DNA of 64,000 nucleotides from an uncultured Prevotella sp. (GTDB taxonomy: Bacteria; Bacteroidota; Bacteroidia; Bacteroidales; Bacteroidaceae). This document shows, piece after piece, positions 33,490 to 43,246 of this stretch. How positions within the stretch are numbered: position 1 is the first letter of the stretch; each line of letters opens with the position of its first letter. Where the stretch lies: positions 62,001 through 126,000 of the forward strand of contig CALUGQ010000004.1 in NCBI GenBank assembly GCA_944320235.1. The letters are read 5' to 3'. The notes beneath the pieces were generated by a model, which was given only the letters and a program-made list of their open reading frames with translations, was not told where the DNA came from and made no database searches. Position numbers and translations under genes: made by a program.

Positions 33490-33601
33490 GAGACAGGCCG
33501 TTTGGCATTCCCTAACGTGCCGTTCCGCACACAGAAAGAGGCCGTTTTGCACTGCAAAACAGCCTCTGTTGTCAACTTACTGAAAGTCAAGCGATTACTG
33601 G
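33490..33601 (+). repeat. Composite palindromic repeat, copy G
   Basis: Units AGACAGGCCGTTTGGC and TAACGTGCCGTTCCGC are followed by an inverted pair (GAGGCCGTTTTGC and GCAAAACAGCCTC, 33538-33565) and a diverged module at 33571-33601. It lies just downstream of the membrane-kinase fusion gene and upstream of the LRR promoter. Confidence 0.6.
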
Positions 33602-33611
33602 CGCGCTGCTT

Positions 33612-34955
33612 TCAGCCTTTCCCCATGGCCATTGCGGCCTGCACTATCATGTCCGCCGCGCCGTCGATGCCCAGCCGGTCGGTGTTGAGCGTGAGGTCGT
33701 AGGCCGAGGGCGATGCCCACTGCTGGCCCGTGTAGCGGCGGCAGTGGTTGGCGCGGCCCGTGTCCACGCGGGCCTGCTTGCGGGCGGCTTCCTCCACACT
33801 TATGCCCAGGCGGTCGGCAATGCGGCGCGCCGCCGACTGGCGGCCCGAGGTGATGAACACGCGCAGCACGTGAGGGTCGTCGCGCAGCGTCCAGCCCGCC
33901 AGTCGGCCCACTATCACGCAGTCGCCGCCGTGAGCCAGCTCGCGTATGGTGCGGCTCTGGCTCACGAAGATGGCATCGTCGCGCGACGGGTTCATCGACG
34001 CCGGTATGCCGCTGTCTTCCATCACCAGCTCCCACAGCCGCACCGTCGGTATGTTCTGCTCGCTGCGCTCCACGAGCTGCGGCGAGTATCCCAGCCTCTG
34101 TGCCGTGAGGTCTATCAGCTGCCGGTCGTAGCACGGCCAGCCCAGCCTCTGTGCCACGGCCAGGGCCACGTCGTTGCCCCCGCTGCCGTAGGTGCGGGCT
34201 ATGGTCACCACGCGGTGGCCGCCCCAGCGGTCGGGCCCGGCGGCTGCCTTGGCCATGTGGGCCTTGGGGATGAGCAGGCGGTCGAGCCATGCTATGTGGG
34301 GCGCGATGACGCGCACCATCATGCCCACGTAGAACATCGATATGAGCGTGCCGGGGCCTATCATGCCCCAGTTCCACAGGCCGAAGTTGGCGAGCATGAA
34401 CGCCGCGCCTACGCCGACGAGCAGCGTGTCGGTGCATATCTTCACCTTGCCGAAGTCGCGCCCGGTGAACTTTGCTATGGCCAGCGGGAAACCCTCGCCC
34501 GCGAGCATGAGCGAGTCGCAGCGCACCTCCATGGCTATGCCGAAGGCCAGCACCGCGCCGCCCAGCAGCAGCTCGGCCAGGCGCAGCGGAAGGCCGATGG
34601 CGGGATTCATGTCCTGCGGCACTTGGAGGAAGCCCGTGAGCCACATCGTCAGGTCGGTGTAGAAGCCGAAGAGCAGCGAGACGGCTATCTGCAGCCACTG
34701 CCGCCGCTCGAAGTCGCGGCGCAGCAGGGCTACCTGCGCAGCTATGAAGAACACGTGCATCAGTATGGTGAGCTGGCCCATCGTAAGCCCCACGCCCGGC
34801 ACGAGCGACAGCACGTAGGGCGGCGCCGATATGGGCGACGACCCGAGGTTGGCCCTGATGGACAGCGACGTGCCGAAAGCTATCACGAACAGTATCACCA
34901 CGAACGCGGCGTAACGCCGCGCCCACTCCTCCTTGCTCCTCTTCCTTGTTTCCAT
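33612..34955 (-). CDS. Membrane domain (YczE/YitT-like) fused to cytidylate kinase-like domain
   Basis: The 447-residue protein has two parts. Residues 1-220 contain about five hydrophobic segments of the YczE/YitT (DUF6198-type) membrane family, starting RRYAAFVVILFVIAFGTSLS. Residues 235-447 form a cytosolic P-loop domain of the cytidylate-kinase-like family, with VVTIARTYGSGGNDVALAVA (about 235-254), CYDRQLI, and a helical lid containing ARRIADRLG. The P-loop is the ARxYGSGG form, lacking the GKS/T of true CMP kinase, as usual in this subfamily. The function is unknown; a transporter whose activity is tied to nucleotide binding is one reading. It lies downstream of the DUF1016 nuclease gene on the same strand. 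Confidence 0.75.
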   Translation of the reverse strand: METRKRSKEEWARRYAAFVVILFVIAFGTSLSIRANLGSSPISAPPYVLSLVPGVGLTMGQLTILMHVFFIAAQVALLRRDFERRQWLQIAVSLLFGFYTDLTMWLTGFLQVPQDMNPAIGLPLRLAELLLGGAVLAFGIAMEVRCDSLMLAGEGFPLAIAKFTGRDFGKVKICTDTLLVGVGAAFMLANFGLWNWGMIGPGTLISMFYVGMMVRVIAPHIAWLDRLLIPKAHMAKAAAGPDRWGGHRVVTIARTYGSGGNDVALAVAQRLGWPCYDRQLIDLTAQRLGYSPQLVERSEQNIPTVRLWELVMEDSGIPASMNPSRDDAIFVSQSRTIRELAHGGDCVIVGRLAGWTLRDDPHVLRVFITSGRQSAARRIADRLGISVEEAARKQARVDTGRANHCRRYTGQQWASPSAYDLTLNTDRLGIDGAADMIVQAAMAMGKG

Positions 34956-35036
34956 TTCTACAATCTTTCTTCCAGTGTTGTCGTTTCGTGCTGCCGCTTT
35001 CTGTTGTCGGCGGTGTGTGTTGGTCGGGTGGCCGTT

Positions 35037-36158
35037 TTACAGTCCGCCTGCTTCCAACTCTTTTTCTATCTCCTCTATGGTGGGCAGGCTGCCTTTTATG
35101 TCTTTGGGTAGTGCCTGCCCCAGTTCGTAGTCTGATATTCCGATGGGCTTGCTGATGTCGCGCAGTGCGTATTCGGCTTTTATGCGGTCTTTGGTCTTGC
35201 AGAGCAGCAGACCAATGGTGCGGTGGTCGCCCTCGTGGCATAAGGTGTCGTCGACGGCGGAGCAGTAGAAGTTGAGTTTCCCGATGTACTCTGGCTTGAA
35301 CTCGGTGTCTTTGAGTTCTATCACCAAGTATCTGTGCATGAATGCGTTGTACATGAGCAGGTCTATGTAGTAGTCGTCGCCCGACACCTCGATGTGGTAT
35401 TGCCTACCCATGAAGGCGAAGCCTGCCCCCATCTCCAGCAGGAACTTCTCGACGTGGCGCACAAGCCCGATTTCGACGTCGCGCTCGTTGTACTGGTCGG
35501 TGAACGTGAGCATATCAAATATGTATGGGTCTTTGAGCATCGACGTTACCTCGCTGGCTTCGGGTGCAGGTAGCGTCTCGCCGAAGTTGTTTGCCAGTGC
35601 GCCGTGTTTGCCGTAGTGGTCGAGGCGTATGGCTTCTTGCAGGTAGCGTGTTGTCCAGTGTCCGGTTATGGCCTTCATCATATACCAGTAGCGGGCGCGT
35701 ATGTCCTTGACATATTTCATTATGATGAGGTTGTGAGACCAGCTTAGGTGCTTGATAGGCAGGGTGAAGTTGTATTCCGGCAATTGCGAAATCGCTGATT
35801 TCGCAATTGGGCGATTGCCGCTTTTCGTCATTGTCAGCTCTTGGTTGTACTCTTTGAAGAATTGCATCATGTGCTGCATATTGCGCACGGTGAATCCTTT
35901 TATGGCCGAATGCTCGTTCTTCAAGTCGTCTGCCAGCCTTTGTAGGGTCTTCTTTCCCCAGCCGTCGGCTTCGATGCGGCGTTGCAGCAGTCCGCCGATG
36001 TCCCAATACATCCGCAGTGTCTCTTCGTTGGCGGTGTAGATTGCCCGTTGCTGGGCAAGCCTCACCCGTTGCCTTATCTGCCGCAGTAGCCCGGCGTAGT
36101 CGCCGAAAGCTTCTGCCGCAATGTTCGGGCTATATGTGTTGATGGTTCCTTTGGCCAT
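35037..36158 (-). CDS. PDDEXK nuclease domain protein, DUF1016/YhcG family
   Basis: The 373-residue protein belongs to the YhcG family: an N-terminal helical DUF1016_N domain (YAGLLRQIRQRVRLAQQRA...WDIGGLLQRR, about residues 20-70) and a C-terminal PD-(D/E)XK nuclease core with DDYYIDLLMYN (about 268) and LVIELKDTEF (about 286). Members occur near restriction and defence genes and as orphans. Here no modification or helicase gene is beside it. A perfect 13-bp palindrome lies inside the gene (35781-35809), encoding the RPIAKSAISQLPE stretch. GC is lower than in the neighbours, suggesting transfer. I chose ATG 36158 (MAKGTINTYS); a promoter box lies 23 bases upstream. Confidence 0.85.
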   Translation of the reverse strand: MAKGTINTYSPNIAAEAFGDYAGLLRQIRQRVRLAQQRAIYTANEETLRMYWDIGGLLQRRIEADGWGKKTLQRLADDLKNEHSAIKGFTVRNMQHMMQFFKEYNQELTMTKSGNRPIAKSAISQLPEYNFTLPIKHLSWSHNLIIMKYVKDIRARYWYMMKAITGHWTTRYLQEAIRLDHYGKHGALANNFGETLPAPEASEVTSMLKDPYIFDMLTFTDQYNERDVEIGLVRHVEKFLLEMGAGFAFMGRQYHIEVSGDDYYIDLLMYNAFMHRYLVIELKDTEFKPEYIGKLNFYCSAVDDTLCHEGDHRTIGLLLCKTKDRIKAEYALRDISKPIGISDYELGQALPKDIKGSLPTIEEIEKELEAGGL

Positions 36159-36180
36159 GGAGTATGCTCGTTTTCTGCCG

Positions 36181-36188
36181 CAAAAGTA
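36181..36188 (-). promoter_or_regulatory. -7 promoter box TACTTTTG for the DUF1016 gene
   Basis: It matches TAnnTTTG followed by C on the minus strand, 23 bases before the ATG. Confidence 0.6.
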
Positions 36189-36328
36189 CACTTTTTCCGC
36201 GAAACGGCGTAAGGGGCGGCCCACAATTTTGGCTCCTTGCGAGTCAGTTTCCGCGTTCCTCGCGCCCGGCATCTATGCTGCCCGCACAGGCCCCGCGGCC
36301 CGGCGTTAACCGCTTTTATACGTTGGCA

Positions 36329-36360
36329 TTTGGCCACGTGGCGCGAATTTATTAACTTTG
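36329..36360 (+). promoter_or_regulatory. Promoter of gpmI (TTTG -33 and TAACTTTG -7)
   Basis: TTTG at 36329-36332 and TAACTTTG at 36353-36360 are 20 bases apart, close to the Bacteroidetes TTTG-N19-TAnnTTTG consensus. The ATG follows 41 bases later. Confidence 0.7.
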
Positions 36361-36400
36361 CGGCCAAAAAGAACGTTATATTTAATAAGGTAACACAACT

Positions 36401-37930
36401 ATGGCAAAGAAAGCACTGCTGATGATCCTCGACGGATGGGGCATCGGCAAACACGGCGCGGGCGACGTGATTTACAACACCCCGACTCCTTACCTCGACT
36501 ATCTCACGGCCGTGAGCGCACACTCGCAGCTGCAGGCCTCGGGCGAAGACGTCGGCCTGCCCGACGGACAGATGGGCAACTCGGAGGTGGGACACCTCAA
36601 CATCGGCGCGGGCCGCATCGTCTACCAGGACCTCGTGAAGATAAACCGCGCCTGCAAGGACGGCTCCATCATGCAGAACCCCGAGATTGTAAGCGCATAC
36701 ACATACGCCAAGGAGCAGGGCAAGAAGCTCCACCTGATGGGCCTCACCTCAAACGGAGGCGTGCACTCGTCGCTCGATCACCTGTACAAGCTCATTGAGA
36801 TAGCCAAGGAGTACGGCCTCAAGGAGACCTACGTGCACTGCTTCATGGACGGCCGCGACACCGACCCGAAGAGCGGCGTGGGCTTCATACGCGACCTCGG
36901 GGAGCACTGCCGGGCCAACGGCGCCCACATAGCAGGCATAGTGGGCCGCTTCTACGCCATGGACCGCGACAAGCGCTGGGCCCGCGTAAAGGAGGCTTAT
37001 GACCTGCTCACCGAGGGCAAGGGCAAGCAGGCAGCCGACATGGTGAAAGCCATGGAGGAGAGCTACGCCGAGGGCGTGACCGACGAGTTCATCAAGCCGA
37101 TATGCAACTCCACCGTCGACGGCACGATACAGGAGGGCGACGTGGTGATATTCTTCAACTTCCGCAACGACCGCGCTAAGGAACTCACCCAGGTGCTCAC
37201 CCAGCAGGACATGCCGGAGGAGGGCATGCACACCATCAAGGGGCTGCAATACTACTGCATGACGCCCTACGACGCGTCGTTCACCGGCGTGCACATCCTC
37301 TTCCCCAAGGAGAACGTGGAGGACACTCTGGGCGAATACCTGAGCAAGCAGGGCAAGAAGCAGCTCCACACGGCCGAGACAGAGAAGTACGCCCACGTGA
37401 CGTTCTTCTTCAACGGAGGCCGCGAGAAGCCTTTCGAAGGCGAGGACCGAATACTCGTGCCGTCGCCCAAGGTGGCCACGTATGACCTCAAGCCGGAGAT
37501 GAGCGCATACGAGGTGAAGGACAAACTCGTGGGAGCAATCAACACACAGGAGTACGACTTCATCGTGGTGAACTTCGCCAACGGCGACATGGTGGGCCAC
37601 ACCGGCGTCTACAACGCCATAGCCAAGGCCGTGTGGGCAGTGGACAACTGCGTGCGCGAGGTCATCGAGGCCGCCAAGGCCAACGGCTACGAGGCCATCA
37701 TCATAGCCGACCACGGCAACGCCGACAACGCCATCAACGCCGACGGCACGCCCAACACGGCACACTCGCTCAACCCCGTGCCGTTCATCTACGTCACCGA
37801 CAACAACAGCGCCACCGTGCGAGACGGACGCCTGGCCGACGTGGCCCCGTCCATACTCCACATCATGGGCCTGGAGCAGCCCGCCGACATGACTGGCGAG
37901 AACCTTATCTCGGACAACATTCAGGCGTAA
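36401..37930 (+). CDS. gpmI: 2,3-bisphosphoglycerate-independent phosphoglycerate mutase
   Basis: The 509-residue enzyme interconverts 3- and 2-phosphoglycerate in glycolysis with two metal ions. The N-terminus [11 protein letters not shown] gives the first metal-binding Asp, and [15 protein letters not shown] (about residues 58-72) contains the phosphorylated serine. The C-terminal [10 protein letters not shown] (about 430-439) and [10 protein letters not shown] give further metal ligands. The length is normal. It has its own promoter and is followed by a hairpin at 37959-38020. Confidence 0.95.
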   Translation: MAKKALLMILDGWGIGKHGAGDVIYNTPTPYLDYLTAVSAHSQLQASGEDVGLPDGQMGNSEVGHLNIGAGRIVYQDLVKINRACKDGSIMQNPEIVSAYTYAKEQGKKLHLMGLTSNGGVHSSLDHLYKLIEIAKEYGLKETYVHCFMDGRDTDPKSGVGFIRDLGEHCRANGAHIAGIVGRFYAMDRDKRWARVKEAYDLLTEGKGKQAADMVKAMEESYAEGVTDEFIKPICNSTVDGTIQEGDVVIFFNFRNDRAKELTQVLTQQDMPEEGMHTIKGLQYYCMTPYDASFTGVHILFPKENVEDTLGEYLSKQGKKQLHTAETEKYAHVTFFFNGGREKPFEGEDRILVPSPKVATYDLKPEMSAYEVKDKLVGAINTQEYDFIVVNFANGDMVGHTGVYNAIAKAVWAVDNCVREVIEAAKANGYEAIIIADHGNADNAINADGTPNTAHSLNPVPFIYVTDNNSATVRDGRLADVAPSILHIMGLEQPADMTGENLISDNIQA

Positions 37931-37958
37931 ACTCATTTATGCCACTTTATTTCCCATT

Positions 37959-38020
37959 CCGGGGCGAAGCCGTTTCCATGGCGTGATGTCATGGCGCGGA
38001 GCCGCCCCGGTTTCCTTTTA
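37959..38020 (+). terminator. Probable terminator of gpmI
   Basis: CCGGGGCG (37959-37966) pairs with CGCCCCGG (38003-38010) around an inner imperfect stem, followed by TTTCCTTTTA. The remainder of the 297-bp gap to 38227 holds only the WYL promoter. Confidence 0.5.
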
Positions 38021-38164
38021 CTTGCCGGGTACGTGGATTTCACACCTTTGCCGGGAGGGCGTTTCCCCCGTGCTTTTGCCTCCGCTGGGGCGGCATCGGC
38101 CTACGCTTGGGTGTACGGCCCGCTGTTTTTGCGCATTTCCCTTTACATTGTCGTCCAAAAGTGT

Positions 38165-38172
38165 TATCTTTG
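38165..38172 (+). promoter_or_regulatory. -7 promoter box TATCTTTG for the WYL regulator
   Basis: A perfect TAnnTTTG followed by C, 55 bases before the ATG at 38228. Confidence 0.6.
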
Positions 38173-38227
38173 CATTTGGATGAGCCGTGCCAGGGAAAAC
38201 CACGTGCTGAGAGCCAATGACTGAACC

Positions 38228-39157
38228 ATGCGCCACAACCAACTGGAAAGAGAGCTGGAGCTGATGCTCCTGATGGCAGAGAACCGCCGCTACACCGTCG
38301 ACCAGCTGTGCGAGCGGGTGGGCATATCGCGCCGCAACCTGTATTACTACCTCGACTTCTTCCGCCAGGCGGGCTTCGTGGTCGAGAAGCGCGGCGCGGC
38401 CTACAGCCTCGACAAGTCGTCGCCGTTCTTCGCGCGCCTCTTCCCCGCCATCCACTTCACCGAGGACGAGGCCATAGCCTTGCGCCGGCTGATAGACCGC
38501 TCGGGCGGCGACAGCCTGCAGGTGCGCCACATACGCCAGAAGCTCGACCGCCTTTACGACCTGCGCATACTCGACGACGTGGAGCTGCGCGAGCAGGCCG
38601 GGCGCAACGTCAGCGTGCTCTACGAGGCCATAAAGCTCAAGAACAAGGTGGTGCTCCACAACTACTCCTCGCCCCACAGCAACACGGTGGCGAGCCGTGT
38701 GGTGGAGCCGTTCATGTTCCTGGCCGGCAACGACGAGGTGCGCTGCTACGAGATATCCACTGCCATGAACAAGACGTTCAAGGTGGCGCGCATGGAGAGC
38801 GTGGAGATGCTGCTCGACCCGTGGGAGCACGAGGCCGCCCACAGGCAGATGTACACAGACATCTTCATGTTCAGCTCCGAGGAACTGCTGCCCGTGGAGC
38901 TGCGGCTCGACCGCCTGGCCTACAGCCTCCTCACGGAGGAATACCCACGCTCGGCCGCCCACATCACGCCCGACGGCGACCGCCACTGGCTCTTGCGCCT
39001 CGACGTGTGCAGCTACATGGGCATAGGCCGCTTTGTCCTCGGGCTGTTCGAGAACGTGGAGGTGCTCGGCGGCGAGGGCTTCTGCAGTTACATCGAGGGC
39101 AAGCGGCGCAGGATGGCTGCCGGTGGAGGAGGCGGACCACAGCCCGGCGGCATATAG
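38228..39157 (+). CDS. WYL-domain transcriptional regulator
   Basis: The 309-residue protein has an N-terminal winged-helix/HTH (about residues 10-60, with YTVDQLCERVGISRRNLYYY). A WYL-type sensory domain follows, with the segment VVLHNYSSPHSNT...VEPFMFLAGNDEVRCYEIS (about residues 139-180), and then a C-terminal WCX extension. WYL proteins bind nucleic acid or nucleotide ligands and regulate metabolic or defence genes. It precedes the glycan hydrolases on the same strand (78-base gap) but is not a typical polysaccharide-locus regulator, so a link to them is only positional. Confidence 0.8.
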   Translation: MRHNQLERELELMLLMAENRRYTVDQLCERVGISRRNLYYYLDFFRQAGFVVEKRGAAYSLDKSSPFFARLFPAIHFTEDEAIALRRLIDRSGGDSLQVRHIRQKLDRLYDLRILDDVELREQAGRNVSVLYEAIKLKNKVVLHNYSSPHSNTVASRVVEPFMFLAGNDEVRCYEISTAMNKTFKVARMESVEMLLDPWEHEAAHRQMYTDIFMFSSEELLPVELRLDRLAYSLLTEEYPRSAAHITPDGDRHWLLRLDVCSYMGIGRFVLGLFENVEVLGGEGFCSYIEGKRRRMAAGGGGGPQPGGI

Positions 39158-39235
39158 GGAAATGCCCCGCGTGGCCGTATTATATAAAAAGGTGGGATTC
39201 CCCGCATGGCATACTGACTAAAACAAAATTCATAT

Positions 39236-41701
39236 ATGAAAAGATTAGCATTATCATTAGCCGCCGCTGCGCTTGCCGTTGCCGGCGTTGCGGCACAAGG
39301 ACACAAGCTGTGGTACGACCGCCCCGCCATGACATGGACGCAGGCCCTGCCCGTGGGCAACGGCCGCCTGGGCGGCATGGTGTTTGGCAACCCCGCAGTG
39401 GAGCGCGTGCAGCTCAACGAAGAGACCATCTGGGCCGGCCAGCCCAACTTCACGCTCAACCCACGCGCCAAGGCAGCCCTGCCCCGCGTTCGCAAGCTCA
39501 TAGCCGAGGGCAAGTACCGCGAGGCGCAGAACCTGGCCGACGCAGACATCATGCCGGGGGCAAACCGCAACCACGGAATGCCTTACCAGACCTTCGGCGA
39601 CCTCTACATAGCCATGCCCGGCCACGGCGAGTACTCCGGTTACCGCCGCGAGCTGAGCCTCGACTCAGCCCTGTCGGTGGTCACTTACACCGTAGGCGGC
39701 GTGCAGTACCGCCGCGAGACGATAGCCACGCTCGGCCAGGGCGACAACGTCGTGGCCGTGAGGCTCACGGCGTCGAAGCCCGGAATGATTACTTTCACGG
39801 CCAACCTTACCTCGCCCCACCACGACGTGATAACCCGCTCCGACGGCGGCGATGTCACCTTGAGCGGCGTCACGTCGCGCCATGAGAGCCTCAAGAGCCT
39901 CGTCAAGTTCCATGGGCGCATGACGGCCACGCTGCGCGGAGGCACGATGACCACCGCCGGGGGCGTGCTCTCTGTCACCGGGGCCGACGAGGCCGTGGTC
40001 TATGTCAGCATCGCCACCAACGTGGTAAACTACCACGACGTGAGCGGCGACGAAGTGGCAAAGGCCCGCACCGCCCTCCATGCCGCAGTGCAGAAGGGCT
40101 ACAAGGCACTGCGCTCGGCTCACACTGTGGTATTTACCGGCTACATGGGCCGCGTTAAGCTCGACCTCGGGCCCGACCGCTTCCCCACCGTGCCTACCGA
40201 CCGCCGCATCATCGACTTCGCAAAGACCGGCGACCCGTGGCTCGTCTCCACCTACTTCCAGTTTGGCCGCTACCTGCTCATCTGCTCGTCGCAGCCCGGC
40301 ACACAGCCCGCCACGCTCCAGGGGATATGGAACGACAAGATGCTGCCCTCCTGGGACAGCAAGTACACCACCAACATCAACCTCGAAATGAACTACTGGC
40401 CGGCCGAGCCTACCAACCTCACCGAGCTTAACGGCCCGCTCTTCGACCTCATCGACGACCTCACCGTCACCGGCGCCCGCACGGCAAAGGAAATGTACGG
40501 GGCCGACGGCTGGGTGCTCCACCACAACACCGACCTGTGGCGAGCCACGTGGCCCATCGACCGCGCCTCGGCCGGTATGTGGATGATGGGCGGCGCCTGG
40601 CTCTCGCGCCACATCTGGGAACACTACCTCTATACCGCCGATGCCGACTTCCTGCGCCGCTACTGGCCGGCAATGCTGGGCGCGGCAACGTTCTTTGAGC
40701 AGACCATGGTGCGCGAGCCTAAGCACGGCTGGCTCGTGGTAAGCCCGTCGGTGTCGCCTGAGAACTCGCCGCGCAAGGGCGTGCCGCTCAACTGGGGCGT
40801 GACGATGGACAACCAGCTGCTCTTTGAGCTGTTCCACTCCGTGGCCGCTGCGGGCGAGGCTTTGGATGCCGACCCCGGGCAGTGGAGACGCTTCGGCGCG
40901 CTTGCCGACTCGCTCGCACCCATGCAGATAGGGTCGTGGGGCCAGCTGCAGGAGTGGATGGAAGACTGGGATAACCCCAACGACCACCATCGCCACGTAT
41001 CCCACCTCTACGGACTTTACCCAGGCAGCCAGATATCGCCCTACCGCACTCCCGAACTCTTTGCCGCCGCGCGCACTTCGCTTGAGCACCGCGGCGACGT
41101 GAGCACGGGCTGGTCGATGGGCTGGAAGGTGTGCTTCTGGGCGCGCCTGCTCGACGGCGACCACGCCATGAAGCTCATCACCGACCAGCTTACGCTCTCG
41201 CCCGACACCTTCCTCGTGGTGGGCGACGTGCGCCAGCGCGGCGGCACATACCCCAATATGTTCGACGCGCACCCGCCGTTCCAGATAGACGGCAACTTCG
41301 GCTGCACCGCCGGCATCGCCGAGATGCTGCTCCAGAGCCACGACGGCTTTGTCTACCTGCTGCCCGCCCTGCCCTCCGTGTGGAAGGAAGGCAGCGTGAG
41401 CGGTATCGTGGCGCGCGGCGGTTTCGAGGTGAGCATGGAGTGGAAGCAGGGCCGCATCGTCCGCGCCACCGTCCACTCGCGCCTCGGCGGCAACCTCAGG
41501 CTGCGCTCCGCCGTGCCGCTAAGGTGCAAGGGCATGGGCAAGGCGCGCGGCGACAACCCCAACCCGCTCTTCTCCTTGCCGGCCACTGCTGCCCCGCTGA
41601 TAAACGAAAAGTCCGAGGTGGCCGCCACGGAGCTGCCCAAGACGTACCTCTATGACCTGCCCACGGAGGCCGGCAAGACCTACACCATAATGGCAAGGTG
41701 A
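39236..41701 (+). CDS. GH95 alpha-L-fucosidase/alpha-L-galactosidase
   Basis: The 821-residue secreted enzyme starts with a signal peptide ([20 protein letters not shown]). The N-terminal beta domain contains the family signature [19 protein letters not shown] (about residues 34-52). The (alpha/alpha)6 barrel has [19 protein letters not shown] (about 379-397), the Asn residues of which correspond to the substrate-activating asparagines described for GH95, and [15 protein letters not shown] (about 683-697) with the conserved Asp. GH95 inverting enzymes remove terminal L-fucose or, in pectin side chains, L-galactose; the choice is not readable here. It is first in a run with the GH140-like and GH78 genes. 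Confidence 0.9.
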   Translation: MKRLALSLAAAALAVAGVAAQGHKLWYDRPAMTWTQALPVGNGRLGGMVFGNPAVERVQLNEETIWAGQPNFTLNPRAKAALPRVRKLIAEGKYREAQNLADADIMPGANRNHGMPYQTFGDLYIAMPGHGEYSGYRRELSLDSALSVVTYTVGGVQYRRETIATLGQGDNVVAVRLTASKPGMITFTANLTSPHHDVITRSDGGDVTLSGVTSRHESLKSLVKFHGRMTATLRGGTMTTAGGVLSVTGADEAVVYVSIATNVVNYHDVSGDEVAKARTALHAAVQKGYKALRSAHTVVFTGYMGRVKLDLGPDRFPTVPTDRRIIDFAKTGDPWLVSTYFQFGRYLLICSSQPGTQPATLQGIWNDKMLPSWDSKYTTNINLEMNYWPAEPTNLTELNGPLFDLIDDLTVTGARTAKEMYGADGWVLHHNTDLWRATWPIDRASAGMWMMGGAWLSRHIWEHYLYTADADFLRRYWPAMLGAATFFEQTMVREPKHGWLVVSPSVSPENSPRKGVPLNWGVTMDNQLLFELFHSVAAAGEALDADPGQWRRFGALADSLAPMQIGSWGQLQEWMEDWDNPNDHHRHVSHLYGLYPGSQISPYRTPELFAAARTSLEHRGDVSTGWSMGWKVCFWARLLDGDHAMKLITDQLTLSPDTFLVVGDVRQRGGTYPNMFDAHPPFQIDGNFGCTAGIAEMLLQSHDGFVYLLPALPSVWKEGSVSGIVARGGFEVSMEWKQGRIVRATVHSRLGGNLRLRSAVPLRCKGMGKARGDNPNPLFSLPATAAPLINEKSEVAATELPKTYLYDLPTEAGKTYTIMAR

Positions 41702-41722
41702 CCGCAGCTGCTGGCACAGGCA

Positions 41723-43201
41723 ATGATTATGTTCAACAAATACTTAAGGATGAAGCGCAGGACAATCCTCATTTCGTTTCTCATCCTCGCATCACTGATG
41801 GCAGTGGCGGCAGGGAAAAAGGCCGACCCTGTGGGGCGGCTTGCAGTATCGGCCGACGGCCGCTTCCTGCAGTACGCCGACGGGCGGCCTTTCTTCTGGC
41901 TCGGCGACACGGGCTGGCTGCTGCCCGAGCGGCTCGACCGCGACGAGGCGGCTTATTATCTCGACCGCCTGGCCGCCGCCGGCTACAACGTGGTGCAGGT
42001 GCAGGTGATAAACGCCATACCCGCCTTCAACGCCTACGGGCAGATGTCGATGCCCCGGGGCTTCGACTTCGAGGGCATCGACCGCCCCGGGGTGTACGGC
42101 TACTGGGACCACATGGACTACATCATCGACCAGGCAGCCCGCCGCGGCATCTACGTGGGCATGGTCTGCATCTGGGGAGGCATGGTCAAGGCGGGGCTGA
42201 TGGACGCCGACGAGGCCCGCGCCTACGGCCGCTTCCTGACCGGGCGCTACAAGGACAAGAAGAACATAGTGTGGATAATGGGTGGCGACATACAGGGCGA
42301 CATACACCCCGAGGTGTGGGACGCGCTGGCCACCACCATAAAGCAGATAGACAAGAACCACCTCATGACCTTCCACCCGCGTGGCCGCTACACCTCGGCG
42401 CGGTGGTTCAACAACCGCCAGTGGCTCGACTTCAACATGTTCCAGAGCGGCCACCGGCGCTACGGCCAGCGCATGGGCAACAAGGATTACCCCATACCCG
42501 ACGGCACGGAGGAGGACAACTGGATGTACGTTGACTCCACGTGGAAGCACAAGCCGCTGAAGCCTGTGCTCGATGCCGAGCCGAGCTACGAGGACATACC
42601 GCAGGGGCTGCACGACGGGGATGAGCCTCGCTGGCAGGCCGCCGACGTGCGCCGTTACGCCTACTGGTCGGTGTTCGCCGGCTCGTGCGGCCACACTTAC
42701 GGCCACAACTCCATAATGCAGTTCGTGCGCCCGGGCGTGGCCGGGGCCTACTTTGCCGACGGGGAACGGAAACCGTGGTACAAGGCTCTTGACGACCCCG
42801 GCTTCAACCAGATGAAATACCTGAAGCAGCTGATGCTCACCATGCCTTACTTCAGCCGCCGGCCCGACCAGGGCATCGTACTCGACAACGGCACGCGCTA
42901 CGACCGCCTGGCCGCCACCCGCGGCGACGGCTACCTGATGGTGTACAACTGCACGGGCCGCGAGATGCGCATAGACCTCTCGAAGACCGGCGCCGCGCGC
43001 AACCGCGTTTGGTGGATGGACGCCGCCACGGGCCGGCTTACATACCTCGGCGAGCACGGCGGCGGCGTGCGCACCTTCCGTTACCACGGCCAGGGCGACG
43101 GCGTGCTCATAGCCGTGGATGCCGCCAAGGACTACATCAGGCAGGGGCAAGCATCCATCATGTCTGCCGAGGCAGCCGAGGAGAAAGACCGCAAGGAATA
43201 G
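41723..43201 (+). CDS. GH140-like hydrolase (DUF4038; apiosidase type)
   Basis: The 492-residue secreted protein has a TIM barrel of the DUF4038 family followed by a C-terminal DUF5060/collagen-binding-like beta domain (about 400-492). Seen are FFWLGDTGWLLPERLDRDEA (about residues 53-72), NIVWIMGGDIQGD (about 184-196) with the likely acid/base Asp, and PVLDAEPSYED (about 282-292) with the likely nucleophile Glu, as in GH140. The characterised GH140 enzyme removes apiose from rhamnogalacturonan-II. ATG 41750 (MKRRTILISF) is an equally good start and gives a cleaner signal peptide. The gap to the GH95 gene is 21 bases. Confidence 0.8.
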   Translation: MIMFNKYLRMKRRTILISFLILASLMAVAAGKKADPVGRLAVSADGRFLQYADGRPFFWLGDTGWLLPERLDRDEAAYYLDRLAAAGYNVVQVQVINAIPAFNAYGQMSMPRGFDFEGIDRPGVYGYWDHMDYIIDQAARRGIYVGMVCIWGGMVKAGLMDADEARAYGRFLTGRYKDKKNIVWIMGGDIQGDIHPEVWDALATTIKQIDKNHLMTFHPRGRYTSARWFNNRQWLDFNMFQSGHRRYGQRMGNKDYPIPDGTEEDNWMYVDSTWKHKPLKPVLDAEPSYEDIPQGLHDGDEPRWQAADVRRYAYWSVFAGSCGHTYGHNSIMQFVRPGVAGAYFADGERKPWYKALDDPGFNQMKYLKQLMLTMPYFSRRPDQGIVLDNGTRYDRLAATRGDGYLMVYNCTGREMRIDLSKTGAARNRVWWMDAATGRLTYLGEHGGGVRTFRYHGQGDGVLIAVDAAKDYIRQGQASIMSAEAAEEKDRKE

Positions 43202-43246
43202 GGCAAGGCCCGGCTGAATGCCGCAAACCATAAAACAGACTGAACC

